Source: Bacillota bacterium (lineage in GTDB: Bacteria; Bacillota; Clostridia; Oscillospirales; Acutalibacteraceae). From it: 64,000 nucleotides of DNA. Under the pieces are notes generated by a model. It worked only from the letters and a program-made list of their open reading frames with translations. It did not search any database and was not told where the DNA came from. The DNA lies in assembly GCA_023410445.1 (NCBI GenBank), contig JAEYPT010000006.1:248001-312000 (forward strand), written 5' to 3'. Positions 49,580-58,592 of this stretch are shown one piece after another (the first letter of the stretch is position 1; each line of letters opens with the position of its first letter). A program made the position numbers and the translations under genes.

Positions 49580-49720
49580 ATGAAGGTTTCCTTGAGTGCG
49601 CGATTTATCTATAACAGCTACCCCCGCTATTATTATGGCGCAGGGGCTGTTTTTGCGTGCCAGAAAACTGATTGCAGGCTTTCGCTGATACGTGAACCGG
49701 AAAAGGGCCGTTGGCGCTGA
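49580..49720 (+). CDS. Tyrosine-rich leader peptide of the aromatic operon
   Basis: A 46-codon reading frame with AGGAGG 6-7 nt before ATG 49580. Residues 9-19 are FIYNSYPRYYY: five Tyr (11, 14, 17, 18, 19) and one Phe, with three successive UAU codons. The Tyr codons lie in a hairpin (49615-49649), and an intrinsic terminator follows 30 nt after the stop. This is the layout of ribosome-mediated attenuation: scarcity of charged tRNA-Tyr stalls the ribosome and would let transcription go on into aroF. The remaining peptide (DCRLSLIREPEKGRWR) resembles no family. Confidence 0.8.
   Translation: MKVSLSARFIYNSYPRYYYGAGAVFACQKTDCRLSLIREPEKGRWR
49615..49654 (+). promoter_or_regulatory. Leader hairpin spanning the Tyr codons
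   Basis: CAG/CTG plus CCCC/GGGG pair around the UAU codons, and UUUUU follows (49650-49654). A ribosome stalled at Tyr17-19 would open it. A second long hairpin (about 49698-49736, CCGGAAAAG..GGCCGT with ACGGCT..TTTTTTCGG) covers the leader-peptide stop. Confidence 0.5.
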
Positions 49721-49750
49721 CGGCTGTTTTTTCGGAAAACGCGGATACGA

Positions 49751-49784
49751 GGACGGAGCTGGCAACAGTTCCCGTCCTTTTTTT
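49751..49784 (+). terminator. Attenuator terminator before aroF
   Basis: Stem GGACGG/CCGTCC continued by AGCT/AGTT, then T7. It lies between the leader peptide and aroF (ATG 49817), about 195 nt after the promoter. Confidence 0.85.
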
Positions 49785-49816
49785 ATTGCCAAATTGAAAA
49801 CTACGGAGGAAACGAC

Positions 49817-50842
49817 ATGATTATCGTATTAAAATCCGGCTGCTCTCAGGAGCGGATTGAGGAATTCTCCCGTGCTCTGGAACAGGAACACAGCATCCGG
49901 GTCAATACCTGGGTGGGCACGCAGAACACCGTACTCGGCCTTCTCGGCGATACTTCGTCTGTCGATATCGACTGGATTGCCGCGCAGGATTTCGTGGAAA
50001 GCGTAAAGCGGGTTCAGGAGCCCTACAAGAAAGCGAACCGGAAATTTCACCCGGGCGACACTGTCGTCACCCTCCCCGGCGGGCAAACCATCGGAGGCGG
50101 AGAACTTGCGCTGATTGCCGGGCCCTGCTCCGTGGAGACCCACGACCAAATCTGCGGGGTCGCGCAACGGGTCAAGGCCGCGGGCGCGCAGTTCCTGCGC
50201 GGCGGTGCGTTCAAACCCCGCACCTCGCCCTACTCGTTCCAGGGGCTGAAGGCGGAGGGCCTGGACCTCCTGCAGCAGGCAAAGGAGGAAACCGGCCTGC
50301 CGATCGTCACGGAGATCATGGGCGAAAAATACATTGATCTTTTCCTGGAAAAGGGCGTCGATATCATTCAGGTCGGGGCGCGCAACATGCAGAACTTCGA
50401 CCTGCTCAAGGCACTGGGGAAGATCGACAAGCCGATCCTTCTGAAGCGCGGCCTCTCGAACACAATCGAAGAACTCCTTATGAGTGCGGAGTACATCATG
50501 GCGGGCGGAAACGAGCAGGTTATCCTGTGCGAGCGCGGAATCCGCACCTTTGAGCCCTACACCCGCAACACGCTGGATATTTCGGCCATCCCGATTCTGA
50601 AGCATCACTCCCATCTGCCGGTCATCGTAGACCCAAGCCACGCTTCCGGCATTGCATGGCTGGTGGAACCTCTGGCTCTGGCGGCCGTGGCGGCGGGCGC
50701 GGACGGTCTCATCATCGAGGTGCACAACGACCCCGCCAAGGCTCTCTCCGACGGGGCGCAGTCCCTTACCCCCGACCAGTTCGACCGCATTTCGGCGCGT
50801 ATCCGCTCAGCTAAAGCCGCCTTCGAGAAGCTTCCGGACTAA
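49817..50842 (+). CDS. aroF: 3-Deoxy-7-phosphoheptulonate (DAHP) synthase, type I beta
   Basis: A 341-residue enzyme joining PEP and erythrose 4-phosphate, the first step to aromatic amino acids. The first 70 residues form the ferredoxin/ACT-like regulatory domain (MIIVLKSGCSQERIEEF); the barrel follows with AGPCSVE, GGAFKPRTSPYSFQG, LKRGLSNTIEE and VDPSHASG, including the metal ligands Cys, His and Glu. RBS ACGGAGG before ATG 49817. It is the first gene after the Tyr attenuator. Confidence 0.95.
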   Translation: MIIVLKSGCSQERIEEFSRALEQEHSIRVNTWVGTQNTVLGLLGDTSSVDIDWIAAQDFVESVKRVQEPYKKANRKFHPGDTVVTLPGGQTIGGGELALIAGPCSVETHDQICGVAQRVKAAGAQFLRGGAFKPRTSPYSFQGLKAEGLDLLQQAKEETGLPIVTEIMGEKYIDLFLEKGVDIIQVGARNMQNFDLLKALGKIDKPILLKRGLSNTIEELLMSAEYIMAGGNEQVILCERGIRTFEPYTRNTLDISAIPILKHHSHLPVIVDPSHASGIAWLVEPLALAAVAAGADGLIIEVHNDPAKALSDGAQSLTPDQFDRISARIRSAKAAFEKLPD

Positions 50843-50940
50843 GCCTCTCCGCCCGCTGCGATAGTTTCACTTTTGTTTTTCTGATATAATAATGCAGAAG
50901 CTGAACGAAAAAATGCGTCGAATACCGGGAGGAAATTGCC

Positions 50941-51777
50941 ATGAATCAAAAAATAGCGATCGTCGGCCTGGGGCTGATCGGTGGGAGCCTTGCGAAGGCG
51001 TTCCGCAACTATACCAGCTGCGCCGTTACCGGCTTTGACCGGGACCCGCGGGTACTGGAAGCCGCCCTCGCCTGCGGAGCAATCGAAACCGCCGGAGCCG
51101 AGGAAGAACTCCGTCAGGCGGATCTCCTGTTTCTCTGCCTGTATCCCCGCGCGGCGGTCGCCTTTTTGGAGGAACACTGCGCTTCGCTCCGTCCCGGCTG
51201 CATCGTCACCGACACCTGCGGCATCAAGAGCGCCGTCGCTCCCCGGCTCGCGGCGCTTGCGAAGGAACACGGACTGATTTACGTCGGCGGTCACCCCATG
51301 GCAGGTCGGGAAAAATCCGGTTTTGAAGCAAGTGTCGCCGATCTGTTTCAAGGGGCAAGCTATATCCTTGTTCCCTGCGACGCGCCGCGGGAAGCGGTGG
51401 AAACCATGAAGGAGGCCGCGCGCGCGCTCGGCTGCTCCAGCACGATAGAAACTACCCCCGAAGAGCACGACCGGATGATCGCGTTTACCAGCCAGATTCC
51501 CCACGTGCTGGCAAGCGCTTATGTAAAAAGCCCCTGCTGCCCCAAACACCGAGGTTTTTCTGCGGGCAGCTACCGCGACGTTTCCCGCGTAGCAAGCATC
51601 AACGAAACCATGTGGGCAGAGTTGTTCCTCGAAAACCGCACCGCACTGCTGGAGGAACTGGACGGCCTGCTCACACGCACGTCGGAGATTCGGGACGCCG
51701 TCGCCCGGAACGACGAGGAGGGCCTGCGCGCGCTTCTGCGCGAAAGCCGCCTGATCAAGGAAAAGTTAGGAGAATAA
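50941..51777 (+). CDS. tyrA: Prephenate dehydrogenase
   Basis: A 278-residue NAD(P)-dependent enzyme making 4-hydroxyphenylpyruvate (tyrosine branch). Rossmann motif IVGLGLIGGSLAKA; active-site TDTCGIKS and GGHPMAGREKSG with the conserved His; EEHDRMIAFTSQIPHV. No ACT domain follows, so feedback control would rest on transcription. The 98-nt gap after aroF contains an extended -10 (TGATATAAT, 50882-50890), perhaps a weak internal promoter. Confidence 0.94.
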   Translation: MNQKIAIVGLGLIGGSLAKAFRNYTSCAVTGFDRDPRVLEAALACGAIETAGAEEELRQADLLFLCLYPRAAVAFLEEHCASLRPGCIVTDTCGIKSAVAPRLAALAKEHGLIYVGGHPMAGREKSGFEASVADLFQGASYILVPCDAPREAVETMKEAARALGCSSTIETTPEEHDRMIAFTSQIPHVLASAYVKSPCCPKHRGFSAGSYRDVSRVASINETMWAELFLENRTALLEELDGLLTRTSEIRDAVARNDEEGLRALLRESRLIKEKLGE

Positions 51778-51780
51778 AGC

Positions 51781-52836
51781 ATGGAACTTACCGTTCACAC
51801 CTCCGACCCATACCGGATTCTCATTGAGCGGGGATGTCTTGGGCAAATCGGTCCGCTCGCCGCCGGACTGTTCAAGCCCGGCAGCCGCGCCGTTGTGGTC
51901 TGCGACTCCAACGTCCGCCCCCTGTATGCCGATGCCGTCGCCGCGTCCCTCCGCGGAGCGGGGTTCTCCGCCGGTATATTTGAATTTTCTGCGGGCGAAG
52001 CGAGCAAGCGCCTTTCCGTCATTGAAGGAATGTACGCCGCTTTCGCCGAAAGCGGACTGACCCGCAGCGATTTCGTCGTTGCGCTCGGCGGCGGCGTCAC
52101 CGGGGATATGGCGGGTTTTGCCGCCGCCACTTGGCTGCGCGGCATCCGGTTTATCCAGATTCCGACGACCCTGCTCTCCGAGATCGATTCCTCCATTGGC
52201 GGAAAAACAGGCGTCGACCTGCCGCAGGGGAAGAACCTGGTCGGCGCGTTCCATCAGCCCTCGCTGGTGCTCATCGACCCGGACACACTCTCCACCCTGC
52301 CCGCGCATTTCTTCTCCGACGGCATGGGCGAAGCGATCAAGCACGGGTGCATCAAAAGCCGCGAGCTGTTCGACCTCATCAAAACCACGGACGTTCGCGC
52401 CGGTCTGGAAACGATGATCCTCAAAAATCTTGAAATCAAGCGGAGCGCCGTCGAGCAGGATGAATTCGACAACGGCGAGCGCATGCTGCTCAACTTCGGC
52501 CACACGTTTGGCCACGCGCTGGAAAAGCTGCACGACTACACCGGGCTTTCCCACGGGGAAGCGGTCGGCATCGGCATGGTGATGATGGCAAAATGCGGCG
52601 AACAGGCCGGTCTGACCGCGCCGGGAACGGCAGATGAGATCGCCTCGGTCCTGAAAAAATACAATCTTCCCGTCTGGGACGATGCGGACCCCGCGGAAAT
52701 CGCGGCGACCGCCATGCTGGATAAAAAGGCGCGCGGCGGCACCATCAGCCTCGTTATGCTTCACAGCATCGGCGACAGCTTCCTTTATAAGGTAGATAAA
52801 GGGCAGTTGGATACGCTGATGGAGGCCCTGCGATGA
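51781..52836 (+). CDS. aroB: 3-Dehydroquinate synthase
   Basis: A 351-residue enzyme for the second shikimate step. NAD motif GGGVTGDMAGFAA, PTTLLSEIDSSIGGKTGVD for substrate, metal ligands in EAIKHG, NFGHTFGHA and LSHGEAVGIG. Three nt after tyrA; its last codons overlap aroA. Confidence 0.96.
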   Translation: MELTVHTSDPYRILIERGCLGQIGPLAAGLFKPGSRAVVVCDSNVRPLYADAVAASLRGAGFSAGIFEFSAGEASKRLSVIEGMYAAFAESGLTRSDFVVALGGGVTGDMAGFAAATWLRGIRFIQIPTTLLSEIDSSIGGKTGVDLPQGKNLVGAFHQPSLVLIDPDTLSTLPAHFFSDGMGEAIKHGCIKSRELFDLIKTTDVRAGLETMILKNLEIKRSAVEQDEFDNGERMLLNFGHTFGHALEKLHDYTGLSHGEAVGIGMVMMAKCGEQAGLTAPGTADEIASVLKKYNLPVWDDADPAEIAATAMLDKKARGGTISLVMLHSIGDSFLYKVDKGQLDTLMEALR

Positions 52837-54089
52837 GCCGTGTGCGCGTTTCTCCCTCCTCCTTGGGCGGACGGGTGCTGGTGCCGGTTTCGAAAAGTGC
52901 CGCGCACCGCGCGCTGATTTGTTCCGCGCTCGCGCACAGCACAGAGGAGCTTCTCCCGCCCAACGAACCGCTGAGCGAGGACCTCCGCGCAACCCAAGGC
53001 GCGCTGGAAACCCTGCTCCGTGCGGAAGCGAACGGGACATCCGCCGAAATCAATTGCGGCGAATCCGGCTCGACGCTCCGGTTCCTGATTCCCGTGGCCG
53101 CGGCGCTCGGGCTCCGTGCCCATTTTACCGGGAGTGGCCGTTTGCCGGAGCGACCGCTCGGCGTCTACCGTTCGTGCCTGCCCGAACACGGCGTAGCCTG
53201 CGAATCGGCGGGCGGTCTGCCGCTGAGCATCGAAGGAAAACTAAAGTCAGACCTCTATTCCCTGCCGGGCAACGTCAGTTCCCAGTTCATTACCGGGCTG
53301 CTGTTCGCCCTGCCGCTGCTCGCCGGGGACAGCCGCATCGAATTAACTTCGCCGCTCGAATCCGCGGGCTACGTGGAAATGACCGTCCGGATTCTGCGTG
53401 AATTTGGCATTTCCGTTCAATCGGAGCAGAGTGGCTGGTCGGTTTCGGGGAACCAGAACTACCGGCCGAAACCGGGCTTTGCCGTAGAACGCGACTGGTC
53501 ACAGGCGGCGTTTTTTCTGGAAGCCGCCGCGCTCGGCGGAACTCTGGAACTGGAGGGGCTGAACGCAGACTCCTGTCAGGGCGACCGCGCCGCTGAAGCG
53601 CTGTTTCAAACGCTCGGCGCAAAAACCGAGTGGGAGAACGGGATTCTCATCGCGGCGCCGGACCGGAGACTCCGAAACGAACATTCGGAGGAAATCCGGA
53701 TCGACGCCTCTCAGATTCCCGATCTGGTGCCCGCGCTCGCGGCGGCCGCGGCACTCTTTGCGGGACACCGGACGGTGATTGAAAACGCTTCGCGCCTGCG
53801 TTTAAAAGAAAGCGACCGGCTCGCCGCCATGGCGGAGGGACTCGCGCGTCTCGGCGCAAAAATCCGGGAAATGCCGGACGGCCTCGTGATTGACGGCGTG
53901 GAATACTTCACCGGCGGGGCGGTAAACGGCTACAACGACCACCGCATTGTGATGGCGCTTGCCGTCGCAGCTTCAAAAACCCAGGGAGATATCGAAATTT
54001 CCGACGCGGAAAGCATCCGGAAAAGCTATCCGGGATTCTTTGAAGACTACAGAAAACTGGGAGGAATCGTGCATGAACTGGGGGAATAA
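52833..54089 (+). CDS. aroA: 3-Phosphoshikimate 1-carboxyvinyltransferase (EPSP synthase)
   Basis: A 418-residue two-domain enzyme. Substrate loops: PVSKSAAHRALI, CGESGSTLRFLIPVAA, SSQFITGLLFALPLL, RLRLKESDRLAAM and GYNDHRIVMALAVA. The LRFLIP-type loop lacks the usual NAGT; it reads CGESGSTLR as in class II enzymes. ATGA overlap with aroB and 17-nt overlap with aroC imply coupled translation. Confidence 0.95.
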   Translation: MSRVRVSPSSLGGRVLVPVSKSAAHRALICSALAHSTEELLPPNEPLSEDLRATQGALETLLRAEANGTSAEINCGESGSTLRFLIPVAAALGLRAHFTGSGRLPERPLGVYRSCLPEHGVACESAGGLPLSIEGKLKSDLYSLPGNVSSQFITGLLFALPLLAGDSRIELTSPLESAGYVEMTVRILREFGISVQSEQSGWSVSGNQNYRPKPGFAVERDWSQAAFFLEAAALGGTLELEGLNADSCQGDRAAEALFQTLGAKTEWENGILIAAPDRRLRNEHSEEIRIDASQIPDLVPALAAAAALFAGHRTVIENASRLRLKESDRLAAMAEGLARLGAKIREMPDGLVIDGVEYFTGGAVNGYNDHRIVMALAVAASKTQGDIEISDAESIRKSYPGFFEDYRKLGGIVHELGE

Positions 54090-55143
54090 AGTCCGCCTGA
54101 CCGTTTTCGGCGAAAGCCACGGCCCCGCGATCGGCGCGGTGCTGGACGGCCTTCCCTGCGGGGAAGTGATCGACCCCGTTGCGGTGGAGGCTCAAATGGC
54201 CCGGCGCGCGCCGGGGCAGGACCCGACCGCGACAAAGAGAAAAGAAAGCGACACCCCGCACGTTTTGAGCGGCCTGCTGGATGGAAAAACCACCGGAGCA
54301 CCGCTGTGCGCGGTGATTGAAAACACCAGTCAGCACTCGCGGGATTACGACAATCTGCTGTGCGTGCCGCGCCCCGGTCACGCGGATTACACCGCTTTTC
54401 TGCGGTACCGCGGCTTTAACGACATACGCGGTGGCGGACATTTTTCGGGTCGGCTGACCGCCCCCATCGTCTTTGCGGGGGCCGTCTGCCGCCAGATTCT
54501 GGCACGCCGCGGAATCCGAATTGGCGCGCACGTTCTCTCCATTCACGGCGCTTCGGACACGCCGTTCGACCCCGTTTCCATCCCGGTTTCCCTGCTGGAG
54601 GACCTTTCCTCCCGCTATTTCCCCACCCTGAGCGAAACGGCGCAGGCTGAGATGCGCGCGGAAGTCGAAACGGCACGCATGAACCTTGACAGCGTGGGCG
54701 GCGTGGTGGAATGCGCCGTCACCGGCGTACCGGGCGGCTACGGCGGCCCGCTGACGGAGGGCGTGGAATCCTCGCTTTCTTCCCTGCTGTTCGGTATCCC
54801 GGCCTGTAAGGGCGTGGAGTTCGGCGCGGGCTTCGCGGCGGCAGACCTTTACGGCAGTGAAAACAACGACCCGCTTTTCCTCGACGAAAACGGAGAAATC
54901 CGGACGAAAACCAACCGGGCGGGCGGCATCCTCGGCGGAATCACCAGCGGCATGCCGATCATCTTCCGCGCCGCGTTCAAGCCGACGCCCTCCATCGGAA
55001 AGGAGCAGGAAAGTGTCGATCTTCTCGCCCGCACCGACGCAAAGCTCACCGTAAAGGGGCGGCATGACCCCTGCATCGTACCGCGCGCCGTTCCGGTCGT
55101 GGAGGCCGCGGCCGCTGTGGCGCTTCTGGACCTGCTGGCGTAA
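54073..55143 (+). CDS. aroC: Chorismate synthase
   Basis: A 356-residue FMN-dependent enzyme forming chorismate. Signatures GESHGPAIGAVLDGLP, RPGHADYTAFLRY, RLTAPIVFAGAVC, GVEFGAGF and GRHDPCIVPRAVPVVEA, with the conserved His residues. ATG 54073 (GGGAGG 6-7 nt upstream) lies inside the end of aroA. Confidence 0.96.
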   Translation: MNWGNKVRLTVFGESHGPAIGAVLDGLPCGEVIDPVAVEAQMARRAPGQDPTATKRKESDTPHVLSGLLDGKTTGAPLCAVIENTSQHSRDYDNLLCVPRPGHADYTAFLRYRGFNDIRGGGHFSGRLTAPIVFAGAVCRQILARRGIRIGAHVLSIHGASDTPFDPVSIPVSLLEDLSSRYFPTLSETAQAEMRAEVETARMNLDSVGGVVECAVTGVPGGYGGPLTEGVESSLSSLLFGIPACKGVEFGAGFAAADLYGSENNDPLFLDENGEIRTKTNRAGGILGGITSGMPIIFRAAFKPTPSIGKEQESVDLLARTDAKLTVKGRHDPCIVPRAVPVVEAAAAVALLDLLA

Positions 55144-55178
55144 CGGAAAGCCCGCTGGTCCGTTTGAAAGGAGAATTC

Positions 55179-55937
55179 ATGAAAAAAATTCTTGTGATTC
55201 TCGGAAGCCTCCGAGCCGGCAACACGCTCCGCACCGTTAAGCAGGTTGAGGCCATCCACCGGCAGGCAGAGGCATGCGAATACGAGTACCTCTTATTGAA
55301 AGACCTCCATCTGGAACTCTGCCGGGGTTGTTTTTCATGTATCGCAAACGGGGAACAGACCTGCCCCCTAAAGGATGACCGGGATTTGATCGTTCAGAAA
55401 ATTGAGGAAGCCGACGGGGTGATTCTCGCCTGCCCGAACTATGTAATGAACGTTCCCTGGCTGACGAAAAACTTTATGGACCGGTTCGCTTATTTGTTTC
55501 ATCGGCCCCGTTATTTCGGGAAGAAATTTATGACCGTCGTCACAAGCGGAAGCTTTGCGGGCGTAAAGAACGCAGAAAAGGCCCTCGCTGGCATGGCCTC
55601 CGGCGGAACCGTCGTCAGCCGCCTGATCGTTTACCGTTCGCCCGGCATGAACGAAGAGAAACAGAAAAAACAGGACACCCGCGTCAAAAAAGCGGCGCAG
55701 CGGTGGATTCACGGCCTGAACCGCAAAGTCAGCGCGCATCCGCCGTTTTCCGTTCTTCCGTGGTTCGCCGCCATGAAAACGGCCTCCCTGCAAAACCCGG
55801 AAGCCTATCCGGCGGACAGCCGGTTTTACCGGGACCTTGACTTCTTCCCCGGCTACACGCTGACGCCGATTCAGCGCGGCGTTCTGGCAGCTTTTGAACA
55901 TACCTTCCGTTTTTTATTGAAAACCGGAGCGATTTAA
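55179..55937 (+). CDS. Iron-sulfur flavoprotein / NADPH-dependent FMN reductase family
   Basis: A 252-residue flavodoxin-fold protein (ILVILGSLRAGNTLRTV for FMN phosphate, CPNYVMNVPWLTKNFMDR). Between residues 48 and 62 it has a CX2CX2CX7C set (LCRGCFSCIANGEQTCP), the compact motif of archaeal-type iron-sulfur flavoproteins, which may hold a [4Fe-4S] cluster. Chorismate synthase needs reduced FMN, so a supply role is tempting but unproven. RBS AAAGGAG before ATG 55179; it lies 35 nt after aroC and 24 nt before pheA. Confidence 0.82.
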   Translation: MKKILVILGSLRAGNTLRTVKQVEAIHRQAEACEYEYLLLKDLHLELCRGCFSCIANGEQTCPLKDDRDLIVQKIEEADGVILACPNYVMNVPWLTKNFMDRFAYLFHRPRYFGKKFMTVVTSGSFAGVKNAEKALAGMASGGTVVSRLIVYRSPGMNEEKQKKQDTRVKKAAQRWIHGLNRKVSAHPPFSVLPWFAAMKTASLQNPEAYPADSRFYRDLDFFPGYTLTPIQRGVLAAFEHTFRFLLKTGAI

Positions 55938-55961
55938 TATTTTGGAAATGAGGCAGAGCCA

Positions 55962-57074
55962 ATGGCACTGGAGGAAATACGAAAAGACATCGATGAAATC
56001 GACAAACAGCTGCTCGCGCTTTTCCTGCGCCGCATGGAATGCGCGCGCCGCGTCGCCGAAGTAAAAAAAGAGACAGGTTCCCCTGTGTTCAACGAGCAGC
56101 GGGAAGAGGAAGTTCTGAATTCGGTGGCGGAAAAGGCTGGAGAATTCGGCGGCGACGCGCGCCTCCTGTTCTCCGACCTGATGGCAAGCAGCCGGGCGGA
56201 ACAGCACCGCATGCTCGGGGACGGCGCGCCGCTGCGCCGCGCGGTGACAGAGGCCGGAACCGCTCTGGAAGCGCCCCGCACGGTCGCCTGTCTGGGGCAG
56301 AAGGGCTCCTATTCCCACGAAGCGCTCCTCCGCCTTTATCCGGGCGCTGAGCCGCTGTTTTTCCCGGATTTCGCGGCGATCTTCGCGGCCGTAGAGAGCG
56401 GAAGCGCCGACCTCGGCGTTGCTCCCGTGGAAAACTCCCTCGCAGGATCGGTGGCGGAGGTCTACGATCTAATTCTGAAATACCGCTTTTCCATCGTGCA
56501 AGCGCTCAGCCTACCCATCTGGCACTGCCTCGCTTCCTCGGAAACCGAGCTTGACGCGGTCAAAATCGTGTATTCCCAGCCACAGGCGCTAAGCCAGTGC
56601 TCTGAATTTTTAAAGTCGCATTCCCTGCATACCGAGCCCTTTTCCAGCACGGCGGAAGCCGCCCTTGAAGCACGGAAGCCCGGCGTCGCGGCGGTGTGTT
56701 CCCACCCGGCGGCGGCTGAATGCGGCCTGCACATGCTTGCGGACGGGATTCAGAACAACTCCGCCAACCGCACCCGCTTCATCGCCGTCAGCCGCAGCCT
56801 CGTCATCCCGGTAAACGCCCGGAAGATCAGCCTCTGCTTCTCCGTTCCGCACCGCACCGGGACGCTCTCCTCGGTGCTCTCCCGCTTTTCCGCCGCGGGC
56901 TTAAATCTTACCAAGATCGAATCCCGCCCGATCGCCGGGAAAAACTTCGAGTACGATTTCTACCTCGATTTCACCGGGAACATCCGCGACCGGCACACGC
57001 TCGACCTGCTGTGCGCCCTGCACGACGAGCTGCCGCGGTTCTCGTTCCTCGGCAACTACGCGGAGGAAGAATAA
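55962..57074 (+). CDS. pheA: Bifunctional chorismate mutase / prephenate dehydratase
   Basis: A 370-residue P-protein. Residues 1-85 are an AroQ mutase (EIRKDIDEIDKQLLALFLRR, shortened; catalytic Arg, Lys in VAEVKKETG). The dehydratase spans about 105-280 (LGQKGSYSHEA, GVAPVENSLAGSV, NRTRFIAV with the catalytic Thr-Arg-Phe). The ACT domain (about 288-370) has HRTGTLSSVLSRF and the phenylalanine-binding ESRP, so feedback by Phe is expected. Last gene of the operon; no strong terminator is visible (a 9-bp stem at 57098-57132 lacks a U-tract). Confidence 0.95.
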   Translation: MALEEIRKDIDEIDKQLLALFLRRMECARRVAEVKKETGSPVFNEQREEEVLNSVAEKAGEFGGDARLLFSDLMASSRAEQHRMLGDGAPLRRAVTEAGTALEAPRTVACLGQKGSYSHEALLRLYPGAEPLFFPDFAAIFAAVESGSADLGVAPVENSLAGSVAEVYDLILKYRFSIVQALSLPIWHCLASSETELDAVKIVYSQPQALSQCSEFLKSHSLHTEPFSSTAEAALEARKPGVAAVCSHPAAAECGLHMLADGIQNNSANRTRFIAVSRSLVIPVNARKISLCFSVPHRTGTLSSVLSRFSAAGLNLTKIESRPIAGKNFEYDFYLDFTGNIRDRHTLDLLCALHDELPRFSFLGNYAEEE

Positions 57075-57156
57075 AAATCCCCATATAAATATCAGACCGT
57101 CGAAAACCGCTCTGCGCGATGTTTCGGCGGCCTGATTTGTTTCTCGACAAGCCGGG

Positions 57157-57651
57157 TTATTTTAATTTCACCATTTTGCGTATCATCACAACGATCCCGC
57201 CGAACAGGGCGGCCATGGCGACTGGCAGGAACCATACGCCAAGTCCGACGGAAGCACCTTCCGCCCCCTCGATCGTCTGCCACTGTAAATAAGAGAAAAT
57301 TGCGAGCACGACGAGCTTGAGCCACTCGATTAAGCGGCGGCCGAGCCGGTACTGGTCCGGCGCATTCTTTTCGGTGATTTCCACCGGATAGTTATAGAGC
57401 CAGGGGAACCGCTCCAGAGCGGTCAGACCGACGTAAAAAACAGCCGAAAGCATCGGGAGCAAAATCAACGATTCCTTGCCGCCCCACCCATCCGGACTGC
57501 CGTCGAATCCAAAATGTGTGGGGATTCTTGCAGGCAGTGAAGCCGTGGCGGAAACAGTCAGGGCAGCCGTCGAAAGCAGCAAAAAGACGGACCCCGCCTG
57601 CAGCAGCTTTTCCGGCCCGGTATAGGGCATTTTAATTTTAGGTCTTTGCAT
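57157..57651 (-). CDS. DUF1648 domain membrane protein
   Basis: A 164-residue protein with four membrane helices (about residues 18-36, 63-80, 110-125, 137-155). Between the first two lies the DUF1648 signature PTHFGFDGSPDGWGGK. The domain occurs in SdpI-like immunity proteins and in proteins of unknown role; the SdpI part is not evident here. It stands alone, convergent with pheA. Confidence 0.8.
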   Translation of the reverse strand: MQRPKIKMPYTGPEKLLQAGSVFLLLSTAALTVSATASLPARIPTHFGFDGSPDGWGGKESLILLPMLSAVFYVGLTALERFPWLYNYPVEITEKNAPDQYRLGRRLIEWLKLVVLAIFSYLQWQTIEGAEGASVGLGVWFLPVAMAALFGGIVVMIRKMVKLK

Positions 57652-57700
57652 CGAAACGATCCTTTCTCAGGCAAGTCTGACGGAAACCGGCCCACTTTTT

Positions 57701-58504
57701 TCAACCGCGGCGCATCCGGGCACGTTCCTGCAAGACCGTGCGGATACGTTGAAGCGAATCCTTATATCGGACGGACTGCATGGTCGGGAAAGCGCGGAGC
57801 AAACGGCGCTGCATGCGGTGGAAGTTGGATTCCAGCCGCTCCTTGCGCTCGTAAAGAGCGTGCATGCGTAGCTTTGTGCTTTCATCCATCCGTTCAAACA
57901 GGGCTTCCGGCAAAAGCTCCAGCTTTTCCACGCGGGCGCTGCGCGCCTTTTCCCGGATTTCGTCCAGGATCGTCTGGAGTTCGTCCAGCCTGCCGCCCAG
58001 ATGTGCGGCGCCGACGACGGTGAGGGACGTGTCCGCGACGAAATAGACCAGAATTCCACTGGAAAGGAACGGGAGCACCCGTTCCGGAATGCGGCTGATG
58101 ATCTCTTGGAGGGCGGGGTGAAGCCATCGCACACCGATGACACTCATCACCCCGAACAGGAGCGAATTCTGAAGGCACACCCGGCCCTGAAAGTTAAACC
58201 GGCTCATGGAATAATCCCAGTATTTGGCATGAAAAATCTTTTCCAGCGCCACGCCGGTGCAGTACTCCAGCACACTGGTGAGCAGCGCCGAAACGACAAA
58301 CAGCAGGAAAATATTGTTCCGGAGCGGCAGAAGAATGTCGACAACCAGCAATCCCCCGAAGCCGTACACCGGGCAGAACGGTCCATTCAGGAAGCCACGG
58401 TTAATCGGGCGCCCGGCCGGAACGGAGCAGTAAATGCTTTCGCAGAGCCAGCCGATAAAGCTATAAAAGGTAAAATACAGAATCAGCGTCCAGAGGCTTC
58501 CCAT
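57701..58504 (-). CDS. Putative ABC-transporter type IV (CmpB-like) membrane protein
   Basis: A 267-residue protein of the PF06541 type. An N-terminal membrane part with five helices (YSFIGWLCESIYC, NRGFLNGPFCPVYGFGG, WDYSMSRFNFQGRVCLQNS) is followed from about residue 165 by a charged coiled-coil of 100 residues (RLDELQTILDEIREKARS). Despite the name no transport is proven. Fourth-position Cys/Trp-rich motifs fit the family well. Confidence 0.82.
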   Translation of the reverse strand: MGSLWTLILYFTFYSFIGWLCESIYCSVPAGRPINRGFLNGPFCPVYGFGGLLVVDILLPLRNNIFLLFVVSALLTSVLEYCTGVALEKIFHAKYWDYSMSRFNFQGRVCLQNSLLFGVMSVIGVRWLHPALQEIISRIPERVLPFLSSGILVYFVADTSLTVVGAAHLGGRLDELQTILDEIREKARSARVEKLELLPEALFERMDESTKLRMHALYERKERLESNFHRMQRRLLRAFPTMQSVRYKDSLQRIRTVLQERARMRRG

Positions 58505-58592
58505 CGCTACTCCCTTTCGGAACCGGCCCGTCCGCCCGTCAAGCCCGGTTCATCATAATTTACGTTCAGTTTAGCGGAATGCGCGGAGTTTG

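Noticed and set aside
49556..49816. T-box riboswitch upstream of aroF
   Set aside because: No AGGGTGGNACCGCG core or stem I features; the Tyr-rich frame and the terminator explain the leader better.
51766..55065. Long minus-strand frames through the aro operon
   Set aside because: Antisense to aroB, aroA and aroC, all of which show complete catalytic motifs.
57098..57132. Terminator after pheA
   Set aside because: A 9-bp stem is present but neither strand has a following T-tract; kept only as a remark in the pheA entry.
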